From the NCBI GenBank assembly GCA_963788115.1, contig CAWBFD010000002.1:682001-746000 (forward strand): DNA of 64,000 bases, given 5' to 3'. This document shows positions 41,600 through 51,359 of the stretch, piece after piece (within the stretch, counting starts at the first letter, position 1; every line of letters begins with the position of its first letter). Origin of the DNA: CAWBFD01 sp963788115 (GTDB lineage Bacteria; Actinomycetota; Thermoleophilia; Solirubrobacterales; 70-9). Under the pieces are notes generated by a model that was not told where the DNA came from, ran no database searches, and saw only the letters and a list, made by a program, of their open reading frames with translations. The translations under genes were made by a program, and so were the position numbers.

Positions 41600-42388
41600 A
41601 TGGCGGCGCCGGCGAAACCAGGCGACGCGATCGAGGGAGCGCGGAGGCTGTTGACGCCGGAGGCGGCCGCCGTCGCCGCCGCGCCCGAGGCGCTCGCCCT
41701 TGGCTACCTCGACCTCCTGGGGACGGATGAGCTCGAGTCGACCGGGACCACCCAGGACCTGATGCTGACCGAGCTCGTGCCGCGGATCTACGAGCGCTGG
41801 TGGCGCCCCGTGCTGGCCCGGGCCTTCAAGGGCGTCGCCGGGCCGAGCATGGCGGAGGAGTTGCGGATCGCCCGCCTGCTGATGGGCCTAGGCCCGGGTG
41901 ACGCCGTCCTCGATGTCGCCTGCGGGCCGGGCAACTTCACGCGCGAGTTCGCCGCCGCCGTCGGCGATCAGGGCCTCGTCGTCGGAATCGACGCCTCGCG
42001 GACGATGCTGGCTCGGGGCGTCGCCGAGACCGAGGAAACGGGGATCCACAACCTGGCGCTGGTGCGCGGTGACGCCACCCGCCTCCCGTTCCGTGACGGG
42101 AGCTTCAACGCGGTCTCCTGCTTCGCCGCCCTTCACCTGTTCGCCGACCCGATGGCCGGGCTCGACGAGATGCGCCGCGTGCTCGCCGATTGCGGGCAGA
42201 TCGCGATCATGACCTCGCTGCGGCGCGGCCCGGTGCCCTCGGCGGTGAAGCCGATCATCGAGCGCGCCAGCGGCATGCGCGTATTCGAGGGCGACGAGAT
42301 CGTCGAGGCGCTCGAGCGCCGCGGGTTCACAGGGATCCAGCGGCGCGTCGCCGGACTGGTCCAGTTCGTCGGGGGGCGCCTCGGCTAG
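41600..42388 (+). CDS. Class I SAM-dependent methyltransferase
   Basis: Protein of 262 residues from the ATG at 41600. The SAM-binding motif is VLDVACGPGNFTREFAAAVG, followed by LVVGIDASRTMLARGV, NLALVRGDATRLPFRDGSFNAVSCFAALHLF and the VLADCGQIAIMTSLRRGPVP segment. It resembles UbiE/COQ5-type methyltransferases, with a long N-terminal extension (LTPEAAAVAAAPEALALGYL). The substrate cannot be inferred. Confidence 0.88.
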   Translation: MAAPAKPGDAIEGARRLLTPEAAAVAAAPEALALGYLDLLGTDELESTGTTQDLMLTELVPRIYERWWRPVLARAFKGVAGPSMAEELRIARLLMGLGPGDAVLDVACGPGNFTREFAAAVGDQGLVVGIDASRTMLARGVAETEETGIHNLALVRGDATRLPFRDGSFNAVSCFAALHLFADPMAGLDEMRRVLADCGQIAIMTSLRRGPVPSAVKPIIERASGMRVFEGDEIVEALERRGFTGIQRRVAGLVQFVGGRLG

Positions 42389-42392
42389 CCGC

Positions 42393-43382
42393 TCAGCGTC
42401 CGATCGCCTCGAGGACGCTTCGGGGGATCGCGGTGGCCGGCCGCGCCCTGCCCGCCGGCCGCCCATCCTTCCTCAGTCGCAGGTTGGGCGAGCGCGCCAC
42501 GGTGCACAAGAGTGCGCCCCTGGTGCTCTCAGCCGCCTGGGCGTAATACGTCCCCGCGCGGGCCGATGCTCGGATCACGACCTGCCCGGCGGCGCTGGTT
42601 CGGTCGGTCCCGACCGGCTGGTCGGGCCCGGGGCGCTTCCGGAACACCCGCACGAGCTCGTTGACGGCGCAAGGAGGATGGGCCTCGGCGGCGAGCCGGC
42701 CCATGAACCTACGGGTCTTCGGCTTGTAGCGGAGGGTTAGCGTCCGCGCCGTCGGCGGGAACCCGTCCCCCTCGGTGAGGGACACGGTGTCGAGATCGGT
42801 TACCTCCGTTGGCCCCGCCTGCACGTCGGCGAGAATCGCCACCGTGTCGAGGTTGGGGAGCACCACGGCGAAGTCCTGCAAGGTCGCTGTCCTTCCCGCT
42901 TGGGTCGTCCAGGTGCCATCGGCTGTGATCGTGGCCGACATCGACGTCCAGACGCCCGCCTCAGGCGGGACGAAGCCGCGCGTGAGTGTCCGCGAGCCGG
43001 CGAAGAGCGTGAGCGCCGGCGGAAAGTCCGGCGCCGCGTTGGTCCTCAGGTTGAAGCTGATCGTGCCCCCGTAATTGGCCGAGGCATCGCCGAGGAAGGC
43101 CGCCGGGGCGATGAAGAATCCGATCGTCTCCTCTGGCCCCTGGTCCTGATCCTGGAACTCGATGAAGCCGCCCGGCGGATCCCCCCCGTCCGCCACCCAT
43201 ACAGGCGTGAACGGGGTGCCGGTGCCCCCGCCCTGAGGTCCGTTCAGACCGGTCCATCCCTCGGCATCCATGGTGAAGGTCGATGACGCCGTGATCGCCC
43301 ACGCCGTGCCGGCCATGACGAGAGCAAGCGCCGACGCGGCGAGCAACGCCCCGATTCGTGTCCTGCTGGAAAGCCGTCCCAA
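42393..43382 (-). CDS. Secreted protein with laminin B (IV)-like domain
   Basis: Secreted protein of 329 residues: signal sequence RIGALLAASALALVMAGTAWA. The next region ITASSTFTMDAEGWTGLNGP, GGFIEFQDQDQGPEETIGFFIAPAAFLGDASANYGGTISFNLRT and AGVWTSMSATITADGTWTT resembles the laminin IV (B) domain, a jelly-roll seen in exported bacterial proteins. The C-terminal half has KPKTRRFMGRLAAEAHPPC and paired cysteines (HPPC, LLC), perhaps a second module. Function unknown; probably cell-surface or secreted. Confidence 0.72.
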   Translation of the reverse strand: MGRLSSRTRIGALLAASALALVMAGTAWAITASSTFTMDAEGWTGLNGPQGGGTGTPFTPVWVADGGDPPGGFIEFQDQDQGPEETIGFFIAPAAFLGDASANYGGTISFNLRTNAAPDFPPALTLFAGSRTLTRGFVPPEAGVWTSMSATITADGTWTTQAGRTATLQDFAVVLPNLDTVAILADVQAGPTEVTDLDTVSLTEGDGFPPTARTLTLRYKPKTRRFMGRLAAEAHPPCAVNELVRVFRKRPGPDQPVGTDRTSAAGQVVIRASARAGTYYAQAAESTRGALLCTVARSPNLRLRKDGRPAGRARPATAIPRSVLEAIGR

Positions 43383-43443
43383 GAAATCGCCTCCGCCCCG
43401 CGACGGGTCACGTTAGCGGACCATGGGACGCGCGCCGCCTCGC

Positions 43444-44472
43444 TCAGACCGACGGCGCGAAGCCCTCGACGATTCGCCGCTGGTACTCGCCGACCTCCTC
43501 GGGCGGGATGAAGTAGGTCGGTGGGCTGAGGAAGAGTCCGTCCGCCCGCTCGGCGACCTGCTCGACCCTGGCCCTCACCTTGTCCAGCGGCCCGGCGGCG
43601 GTGTAGGTGTCGATCATCTCGTCCGGGACGTGCGAGGGCATCGCCGCGAACTCACCCGCGCGGAACGCGTCGCCCACGGCAGCGGCGGCCTCCCCGAACC
43701 CGTGCATCTCCCAGAGCGGCATGTAGGTGCGAACGGTTGCGTAGAAGCAGATCGTGCGCCGCGCGGCCTCGCGGGCGGCCTGCTCGTCGTCGGAGATCGC
43801 GCAGCAGACGGTGGGGATGAAGTCGAGGTCCGAGCGGCCGCGCCCGGAGCGCTGGAGCCCGATCTCGAGGTTCGCGACCAGCACCTCGTCGAGCCAGCGC
43901 ATCGAGCACATCGGGTGGCCGATGAGGCCGTCGGCGACGTCCCCCGCCATCCGGGCCATCCCCTCCTGCACGGCGGCGGTGTAGATCGGCACGGTCTCCC
44001 GCGCCGGCGCGTGTGGCCTCACCCAACCCCTGATGTCGAGGTCGTGGTAGGCGCCGCGGTAGCGGATCGGCTCCCCGCGGTGAGCCTTGGCCATGATCTC
44101 GCGGACCGCCTCGATCGTCTCCCTCAGGTGGGGCGCCGGCCGCCCGTACTCCAGCCCGTGCCAGGTCTCGTTGAGCCGCTTCACGCCGGCCCCGAGGCCG
44201 AGCCGGAAGCGACCGCCGGAGAGCTCGTCGATGTCGAGCGCCGAGACCGCGAGGATGAAGGGGCTGCGGGTGAAGGCCCAGGCGATCCCCGTGCCGACCC
44301 CGATCCGCTCGGTGCTAGCCGCGAGGAGCGTGGCCTGGGTGACCGAGCTGCGAAACAGCTCCGGCGCCCAGACGCAGTCGACGCCGGCGGCCTCGGCCGC
44401 GCGCGCCTGCTCCACCAGGTCGTCGGTCGTATCGCCGATTGCGGCGATCGAGATCCGGTCGAGTGCGCTCAA
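43444..44472 (-). CDS. LLM class F420-dependent oxidoreductase
   Basis: TIM-barrel enzyme of 342 residues of the luciferase-like monooxygenase family. Landmarks are VEQARAAEAAGVDCVWAPELFRSSVTQATLLAASTERIGVGTGIA, SALDIDELSGGRFRLGLGAGVKRLNETWHG, YRGAYHDLDIRGW, and the C-terminal VRARVEQVAERADGLFLSPPTYF. Members mostly use cofactor F420, which suits Actinobacteria, but flavin-dependent ones exist. Start set to the TTG at 44472; the frame is open upstream in a repeat-poor region, so the exact start is uncertain. Substrate unknown. Confidence 0.85.
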   Translation of the reverse strand: MSALDRISIAAIGDTTDDLVEQARAAEAAGVDCVWAPELFRSSVTQATLLAASTERIGVGTGIAWAFTRSPFILAVSALDIDELSGGRFRLGLGAGVKRLNETWHGLEYGRPAPHLRETIEAVREIMAKAHRGEPIRYRGAYHDLDIRGWVRPHAPARETVPIYTAAVQEGMARMAGDVADGLIGHPMCSMRWLDEVLVANLEIGLQRSGRGRSDLDFIPTVCCAISDDEQAAREAARRTICFYATVRTYMPLWEMHGFGEAAAAVGDAFRAGEFAAMPSHVPDEMIDTYTAAGPLDKVRARVEQVAERADGLFLSPPTYFIPPEEVGEYQRRIVEGFAPSV

Positions 44473-44569
44473 CGGCGCCCGCCCACGATGAGTGGCCGCG
44501 GCACGAGAATCACTTGCGGGCGCCTTCGGCGCCCTTACATGCTGCATTCGGGGCTACGGCCCCTCACCC

Positions 44570-45751
<1,182 letters not shown>

Positions 45752-45820
45752 GCTTAGCCTCCGTGTGGTTGAGCGTTGAACGCGCCGGAAACGCGCGTGC
45801 CATGAACGATACCCGACTAG

Positions 45821-45838
45821 ATTGACTGGTCAGTCAAT
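45821..45838. promoter_or_regulatory. Palindrome, likely TetR-type operator
   Basis: ATTGACTG GT CAGTCAAT has perfect 8-bp arms around a 2-bp centre. It lies 70 bp upstream of the thiolase start and about 48 bp before the divergent small gene. Palindromes of this shape are typical of TetR-family repressors, including those of fatty-acid degradation genes. The regulator is not in the window. Confidence 0.6.
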
Positions 45839-45846
45839 CCGAGGAG

Positions 45847-45887
45847 ATTGTCGGGTTACGGTCGCATACCGGGTACAACCCGACAAT
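45847..45887 (+). promoter_or_regulatory. Stem-loop whose 3' arm overlaps the next gene's start codon
   Basis: ATTGTCGGGTT (45847-45857) and AACCCGACAAT (45877-45887) are fully complementary; inside, CGGT and ACCG form a second stem around cgcat. The 3' arm covers the first two bases of the ATG at 45886, so the folded RNA would hide the start and leave little room for a ribosome binding site. This could regulate translation, or be a protein-binding palindrome. Confidence 0.6.
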
Positions 45888-46275
45888 GACGGCGGAGAGC
45901 TCCGGAGAGGCCCTGGTCGAATACCGTCGCCGCGGCGGGATGGCCGGGCTTCATCAGCGACTGGTCGTCTACGCCGACGGGACGATCGAGCTCGACGACC
46001 GTCGTGCGCGAAGCGTGACGACGGCCGTGGCCTCGGAGGCCGAGCTGGAGCGCCTGCGGGACGCGCTGGCACAGGTCGGGGAGGAGCGCTGGTCGCGCTG
46101 GCCGCAGCCATCGCTGCGGTGGTTCACCAACGCCCCCCACGACCCACTGCGCGTCGAGGTCCGCCGCGGTGGTCGCCGGATCACCCACTCGTCCGACGAG
46201 CAGGACGAGTTGGCGCCGGTGCTCGCCGAGCTCGACGTGCTGCTCTCGCGGGCGGTGCGCGAACGCCGCGCCTGA
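45886..46275 (+). CDS. Small soluble protein, possible emfourin-like protease inhibitor
   Basis: Protein of 129 residues with the order EYRRRGGMAGLHQRLVVYADGTI, DAALAQVGE-type helix region (actual DALAQVGEERWSRWP), WFTNAPHDPLRVEVRRGGRRI and a C-terminal helix. The pattern (GG-AGL strand, then a central alpha segment, then strands) resembles emfourin/protealysin inhibitors of M4 peptidases, but the similarity is weak and no M4 protease is in the window. Treat as a hypothetical with that possibility. The start codon lies inside a strong hairpin. Confidence 0.5.
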   Translation: MTAESSGEALVEYRRRGGMAGLHQRLVVYADGTIELDDRRARSVTTAVASEAELERLRDALAQVGEERWSRWPQPSLRWFTNAPHDPLRVEVRRGGRRITHSSDEQDELAPVLAELDVLLSRAVRERRA

Positions 46276-46344
46276 GTCACCGGCCCGGGGCATCGGCGAT
46301 CGGTCGATGCCGCCCGGCGCGCAGCGTGATAGAAGGGCGCCCGC

Positions 46345-47169
46345 ATGACGAGCACGTCCGGATACGCTCGCCCGGCCGTCGTGGGCAGCGGCACGATCGC
46401 CTGCGGCCTCGCCGCCAGCGCGTCGGCGCTCGGCGACGTGCGCCTGCTTGCCCGCAGCGACGCCTCTGCATGGCGCGCCGAGGAGGCGGCCCAGTCCGCG
46501 GCTGCGAAGGTGGACCGCGGCGACCCGAGCCGGGTTCGCGTCACCACCGCGATCGCCGACCTTGCCGAGTGCGACCTCGCCGTCGAGGCGATCCTGGAGG
46601 AGACCGATGCCAAGGTCGAGAAGCTCGGCGAGCTCGCCGAGGCGGCCCCCGAAGCCGATCTCGGCTCGACCACATCCGCGCTCTCGATCGGCGAGCTCGC
46701 CGAGCGCAGCGGGTTGGCCGACCGCGTCTTCGGCCTGCACGTGTTCAATCCGGTGACGAAGATGGAGCTGGTCGAGCTGTGCCTCCCCGACGGGCTCCGC
46801 GAGGGAGTGCGCCAGCGCGCGACGGCATGGTGCCGGGCCCTGGGCAAGACGGCGGTCGAGGTGCCCGATCAGCCCGGGTTCGTCGTCAACCGCCTGCTCT
46901 TTCCCTATCTCTTCGACGCGGTCAGGCTGATCGAGCGCACCGGGATGGCCGCCGCGGACGTCGACGCCTGCATGCGCCTCGGTGCCGCCCACCCGATGGG
47001 CCCGCTGGGCCTGCTCGACTTCGTCGGCCTCGACGTCGCGAAGGCCATCGGAGAGAGCCTTCACGCCGACTCCGGGGACGCCGCCCACGAGGTGCCGGGG
47101 CTGGTGGTCGAGATGATCGGCGAGGGCAAGCTCGGCCGCAAGAGCGGCGCCGGCTTCTACGAGTATTAA
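46345..47169 (+). CDS. 3-hydroxyacyl-CoA dehydrogenase (3-hydroxybutyryl-CoA type)
   Basis: NAD-dependent dehydrogenase of 274 residues. Rossmann motif VVGSGTIACGLAASA, catalytic segments DLAVEAILEETDAK, STTSALSIGELA, the FNP motif LHVFNPVTKMELVEL, and the C-terminal VVNRLLFPYLFDAVRLIE and HPMGPLGLLDFVGLD stretch are all present. It would oxidise 3-hydroxyacyl-CoA to 3-ketoacyl-CoA, the step before the thiolase encoded 1.4 kb away and divergent. The gene is on its own on this strand. Confidence 0.92.
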   Translation: MTSTSGYARPAVVGSGTIACGLAASASALGDVRLLARSDASAWRAEEAAQSAAAKVDRGDPSRVRVTTAIADLAECDLAVEAILEETDAKVEKLGELAEAAPEADLGSTTSALSIGELAERSGLADRVFGLHVFNPVTKMELVELCLPDGLREGVRQRATAWCRALGKTAVEVPDQPGFVVNRLLFPYLFDAVRLIERTGMAAADVDACMRLGAAHPMGPLGLLDFVGLDVAKAIGESLHADSGDAAHEVPGLVVEMIGEGKLGRKSGAGFYEY

Positions 47170-47173
47170 CCGA

Positions 47174-47416
47174 TCAGGCCGCGGCCCGCTTGCGCTTTCC
47201 GGCGAGGTCCCAGATCACGTCGGCCTCCGAGATGCCCTGCCGACGTGCTGCATCGGCGACCTCCTCCCAGGGAAGCTGAGCATCGGGAAGCTCATCCCAG
47301 CGCGCCAGCTCCAGCGCCTCCAGCGCCCCTCGAAGGGCGGGGCCCAGATGCTCCTCCGACCGGAGCACCGCCCTCAGGACCTCGAGCTGCTTTTCCGTGA
47401 GCCGCACGACCCACAT
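47174..47416 (-). CDS. Small hypothetical protein
   Basis: Protein of 80 residues from the ATG at 47416, preceded by GAGGGGG. N-terminal MWVVRLTEKQLEVLRAVLRSEE is helical, followed by ALRGALEALELARWDELPD and a basic C-terminus (KRKRAAA). No membrane segment or recognised motif. Convergent with the dehydrogenase gene 4 bp away. The frame is open upstream of the ATG but the ribosome site and base use favour this start. Confidence 0.6.
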   Translation of the reverse strand: MWVVRLTEKQLEVLRAVLRSEEHLGPALRGALEALELARWDELPDAQLPWEEVADAARRQGISEADVIWDLAGKRKRAAA

Positions 47417-47574
47417 GACTGCCCCCTCGCTGTGCTGTGAGTGGATCACCTCGCAAGCTAGATGCGCATGCGGACGGAAGATGGATGCATTCCGTGCGGA
47501 AATTGCGCCCAAGTGGTCTCCGCGCCGAACGGGTCGCAATTGCGGCGGCGACCACCAAGGCACGCCGGGCGTGC

Positions 47575-48921
47575 TCAGGCTGACGTAGGCGACCCGCTCT
47601 GAGGACGTTCCCCGGGGGGAACGACCCGGTGCTCGGCGGTGATCGGGTGGATCCGTACGGCGACGATCCGGCTCTCACGCACCGATTCGACCCGCAGCTC
47701 ATAGCCGTTGGCGACGATCTTGTCGCCCCGCTTGGGCAGCCGCCCGAGCTCGGAGAAGACATAGCCGCCGATCGAGTTGTAGGCGTCCGAGTCGACCGGC
47801 AACGCGATCCCGGCGTCCTCCAGGTCGCCGAGCGGCACGTGTCCGCGCACGTACCAGTCGCCGTCGGTGAGGCGCCGGAGGGAGGTCGCATGCGGGTCCG
47901 TCTCGTCCTCGATCTCGCCGACGACCTCCTCGAGGATGTCCTCGACGGTGACGATCCCGACGGTCCGCCCGTACTCGTCGGAGACGATCCCGATCGAGCT
48001 GCGCTGGCGCTGAAGCGCGGCCAAGAGGTCGTCGATCGGCTTCGTCTCGGGGAAGATCGCGGCGTCGCGCACCGCCGGCTCGATCGAGGCGTCGGCGCCG
48101 GCGTTCATGTAGAGCCGGACAAGGCTGTTGTTGTGGACGACGCCCCGGACCTTGTCGGGGTTGTCGTCCTCGACGACGACGAGACGGGTATGCCCGGACG
48201 AGACGCAGCGCCGCAGCGCCTCCTCGACCGTCTCGTCGAAGTTGACCGTGACCACCGCGGGGATCGGGGTCATCACCTCCCGCGCCTCCTGCTCGTGGAG
48301 GTGGAAGACGCCGCCGAGCATCCCGGCCTCGCCCTGATCAAGGGTGCCCCCGGACGCCGATTGTCGGATGATTCCCTTGACGTCCTCCGATGTATGGCTC
48401 TCCTCGAGCCGGCGCGGGTCGACGCCGAACAGGCGAACGATGGCGTTCGAGATGGCGGTCAGCGCGAGGGTGAACGGGGCGCTCGCGGCACGAAACCACT
48501 TCACGGGCCGTGCCAGCAGCCGGGCCATGGTCTCGGGCCGCGTGATCGCGATCATCTTCGGCACCTGCTCCCCGACCGTGATGTGGAGCGCGGTCGCGAG
48601 CGTGTAGGCGATCACGAAGGACAGGGTCACCGCAACCCCGTGCGAGAGGCCGCCGAAGATCGGCTCGACCAGGTCCGCCAGCGCCGGCTCGCCGAGGAAG
48701 CCGATCCCGATCGAGGCCATGGTGATGCCGACCTGGCAGGCGGAGAGGTACTCGTCGATGTGCTCGACCTGGTCGAGGACGTCGTCGATTCCGGCCTCTC
48801 CTTCCCTGGCCAGGGTCTCCAACCTGGTCCGCCGGCTGCGGACGAGCGCGAACTCGGCAGCCACGAACACCCCGTTGATGAGAACGAGGACGATCAGGGC
48901 CAACAGGAGCAGGGCAGTCAT
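47575..48921 (-). CDS. CNNM/CorC-family membrane protein (hemolysin-like)
   Basis: Membrane protein of 448 residues: a DUF21/CNNM membrane domain (TALLLLALIVLVLINGVFVAAEFALVRSR, then SACQVGITMASIGIGFLGEPALADL), a pair of CBS domains (MTPIPAVVTVNFDETVEEALRRCVSSGHTRLVVVEDD; RSSIGIVSDEYGRTVGIVTVEDILEEVVGEI), and a C-terminal CorC_HlyC domain. Members are linked to magnesium or other metal export rather than haemolysis. A single gene between unrelated neighbours. Confidence 0.92.
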   Translation of the reverse strand: MTALLLLALIVLVLINGVFVAAEFALVRSRRTRLETLAREGEAGIDDVLDQVEHIDEYLSACQVGITMASIGIGFLGEPALADLVEPIFGGLSHGVAVTLSFVIAYTLATALHITVGEQVPKMIAITRPETMARLLARPVKWFRAASAPFTLALTAISNAIVRLFGVDPRRLEESHTSEDVKGIIRQSASGGTLDQGEAGMLGGVFHLHEQEAREVMTPIPAVVTVNFDETVEEALRRCVSSGHTRLVVVEDDNPDKVRGVVHNNSLVRLYMNAGADASIEPAVRDAAIFPETKPIDDLLAALQRQRSSIGIVSDEYGRTVGIVTVEDILEEVVGEIEDETDPHATSLRRLTDGDWYVRGHVPLGDLEDAGIALPVDSDAYNSIGGYVFSELGRLPKRGDKIVANGYELRVESVRESRIVAVRIHPITAEHRVVPPGERPQSGSPTSA

Positions 48922-48963
48922 CGGGTCCCTGCTCCGCAGCTACTTCGAGGTCGGTCGTCGTCC

Positions 48964-50487
48964 ATGGAGGACATTGAGACGGTACCAGTCGGGGTCAATA
49001 GATTCCGCGACGTGGCCGATCAGACCGAAGCCCCGTATCTCGACGCCCTCCTCGAGTACGCGAGCCGCGAGCCCGGCCGCTTCCACGTACCGGGCCACAA
49101 GGGTGGCCCCGGCGCCGATCCCGGGCTTCGCGAGGCGATTGGCGAGCCACCCTTGCGACTGGACGTTCCGGCCGGAATCGAGGGAATCGACGTCGGCGAG
49201 GACCTGGCGCGAAACCCGTTCCAGCGCGCGCAGCGGCTGGCGGCCGAGGCCTGGGGAGCGCGGCGGAGCTGGTTCCTGGTCAACGGAGGGTCAGGTGGCA
49301 ATCACGCGATCTGCCTCGCACTCGCCCACCTCGGCGAGCGGGTGGTGGTCCAGCGCAACGTGCACTCGTCGACGATCGACGGCATGGTCCTGGCTGGCCT
49401 GCGCCCTCGGTTCGTCGCATCCGAGCTCGACCCCGAGCTCGGGATCGCCCACTGCCTCACCCCTGCGGCGCTCGACTCCGCCCTGGCCGCCGAGCCCGCG
49501 GCGGTGGCTGCGCTGACCGTCTCACCGACCTACTTCGGAGCAGTCGCCGACGTCGCGGCGCTCGCGGAGACCGCCCACGGCCGCGGGGTGCCACTGGTCG
49601 TCGACGAGGCCTGGGGTGCGCACCTTCGCTTCTCGCCGGAGCTCCCGACCTCGGCGCTCGAGTGCGGCGCCGACATCGTCCTCTCCTCGATCCACAAGGT
49701 GGTCGGCTCACTCACGCAATCGGCGATCCTGCACCTTGGGGAGAGCGACGGCCGCGTGGACGAGCCCGTTCTCGACCGCTCGGTGACGCTGGTCGAGTCG
49801 ACCAGCCCGAACGCTCTTCTGACCGCCTCGCTCGATGCCGCCCGGCGCCAAGCCGCGACCCGAGGCGCCGAGCTTCTCGCCGAGACGGTCGGCTCGCTGC
49901 GCCGGATCCGCGAGGACGTGCGCGAGATCCCCGGGTTGGACGTCATCGACGAGTCGATCGCCGGGCGGCCGGGGGTCCACGCGTACGACCCATTGCGCCT
50001 GGTGGTGGACGTCCGGGGCACGGGGGTCACCGGCCACCGGATCGCGGAGCTGATGCGGCAGTCGGACGACATCAACCTCGAGCTGTTCGCCGAGAACGTG
50101 GTCGTCGCGGCGTTCGGCCTCGGCGAGAACGCCGGCGAGACCGGGCGCCGACTGGTTGAGGCGTTGCGCCGGGCGGTGCAGACGATCGGCGAATCGGGAG
50201 AGCGCACCCATGTCCCGTTCGCCGAGCCGCCGCCCTGGGGCCCACCCCACCTCTCGCCCCGCGAGGCCTTCCTGGCCCCTCAGGAGGTGGTGCCGTTCGA
50301 CGCTGCCGAGGGCAGGATCGCGGCGGAGTCCCTCGCCGCCTACCCTCCCGGCGTGCCGAACGTCCTTCCCGGCGAGCGCCTCACCCGCCCGACGCTCGAG
50401 TACATAGCGGACAGCGTCGCGCACGGCGGGATGGTCAGGGGGGCAAGTGATCGCACCCTGCGGACGATCAGGGTGGTGGTCGAGTGA
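48964..50487 (+). CDS. Orn/Lys/Arg decarboxylase family protein (SpeA/YaaO-like)
   Basis: PLP decarboxylase of 507 residues from the ATG at 48964. Characteristic sequences: YLDALLEYASREPGRFHVPGHKGG, LRLDVPAGIEGIDVGEDLARNP, FLVNGGSGGNHAICLA, the aspartate motif VVDEAWGAHLRFS, and the PLP lysine in LSSIHKVVGSLTQSA (Lys245). It lacks the N-terminal wing domain of the large enterobacterial enzymes, like Bacillus SpeA, an arginine decarboxylase of about 490 residues. The C-terminal domain is complete. First gene of a three-gene operon; its end overlaps the next gene as GTGA. Arginine is the most likely substrate by association. Confidence 0.9.
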   Translation: MEDIETVPVGVNRFRDVADQTEAPYLDALLEYASREPGRFHVPGHKGGPGADPGLREAIGEPPLRLDVPAGIEGIDVGEDLARNPFQRAQRLAAEAWGARRSWFLVNGGSGGNHAICLALAHLGERVVVQRNVHSSTIDGMVLAGLRPRFVASELDPELGIAHCLTPAALDSALAAEPAAVAALTVSPTYFGAVADVAALAETAHGRGVPLVVDEAWGAHLRFSPELPTSALECGADIVLSSIHKVVGSLTQSAILHLGESDGRVDEPVLDRSVTLVESTSPNALLTASLDAARRQAATRGAELLAETVGSLRRIREDVREIPGLDVIDESIAGRPGVHAYDPLRLVVDVRGTGVTGHRIAELMRQSDDINLELFAENVVVAAFGLGENAGETGRRLVEALRRAVQTIGESGERTHVPFAEPPPWGPPHLSPREAFLAPQEVVPFDAAEGRIAAESLAAYPPGVPNVLPGERLTRPTLEYIADSVAHGGMVRGASDRTLRTIRVVVE

Positions 50488-51359
50488 GCGACGCGGTCCC
50501 GTGGGGCGTCGACTCCGAGTACGGGCGCCTCAACGACGTGCTGCTCTGCCCGCCCGAGAACTTCCACTGGCTGCCGACGAGCGCGATCTCGCGGGCGACC
50601 CTCGAGAGCGGCCGCCCGTTCGACGCCGACGCGGCGCGCCGGCAGCACGCCGAGATGGTCTCGGCCTACGAGACAGCGGGGGTCAGCTGCCACTTCCTCG
50701 AGCCCGACCCCGCGCTCCCCTACCAGGTGTTCGCGCGCGACTCCAGCGTGATGACCCCGCAGGGCGCCGTGATCACCCAGCTCCGGCAGTGGTGGCGCCG
50801 CGGCGAGTACGCGCCGGTGATCCGCTTCTATGAGAGCTCCGACGTGCCGATCTGGAAGCTCGTGACGGCGGCCGCGCTCGAGGGCGGCGACGTGATCATC
50901 GTCGAGCCCGGGACGATGCTGATCGGGAACGGCGAGGAGCGCACCCAGGAACAGGCGGCCAACCAGCTCGCGGGCTGGATGCGCGAGGCCGGCTGGGAGG
51001 TCCGGGTGGAGCCGATCCCGGGCCGCTTCGTTCACATCGACGTGCTCGTTTCGATCCTGGCCGAGAAGCTCGCGGCCGTCTGCGTCGAGGTGGCCTCCAG
51101 CGGGCTGGTCGCGTGGCTGCGCGACAAGGGGCTCGAGCTGCTCCCGGTGCCGGTCGAGGAGGCCTTCGAGCTCGGAGTCAACGCGATCTCCCTCGGCGAC
51201 GATCGCGTCCTCTCGGGCGCCGGCGCCGGGACCCTGAACGGGCAGCTTCGCGCCCGCGGGCTCGAGGTCTACGAGCCGGACCTGTCCTCGTTCACGCTGG
51301 GTGGCGGCGGCGCCCATTGCCTCGCCCAGGCGCTGCGTCGCGAGCGCGTCGCGGCCTGA
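50484..51359 (+). CDS. Amidinotransferase/arginine-deiminase-fold hydrolase (DDAH-like)
   Basis: Guanidine-group-modifying enzyme of 291 residues from the GTG at 50484. The fold family is shown by RLNDVLLCPPENFHW, the aspartate in QVFARDSSVMTPQGAV, LEGGDVIIVEPGTMLIG, the catalytic His in GRFVHIDVLVSIL, and the nucleophilic Cys near the C-terminus in LGGGGAHCLAQAL. These match N-dimethylarginine dimethylaminohydrolase / arginine deiminase-type active sites. In this operon it could deiminate agmatine to N-carbamoylputrescine, or arginine to citrulline; which is not decided by sequence. Confidence 0.86.
   Translation: MSDAVPWGVDSEYGRLNDVLLCPPENFHWLPTSAISRATLESGRPFDADAARRQHAEMVSAYETAGVSCHFLEPDPALPYQVFARDSSVMTPQGAVITQLRQWWRRGEYAPVIRFYESSDVPIWKLVTAAALEGGDVIIVEPGTMLIGNGEERTQEQAANQLAGWMREAGWEVRVEPIPGRFVHIDVLVSILAEKLAAVCVEVASSGLVAWLRDKGLELLPVPVEEAFELGVNAISLGDDRVLSGAGAGTLNGQLRARGLEVYEPDLSSFTLGGGGAHCLAQALRRERVAA

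Noticed and set aside
45856..47088. Antisense frame of 410 codons across the emfourin-like gene and the dehydrogenase
   Set aside because: Shadow of two well-recognised genes, with weak ribosome site and no domains.
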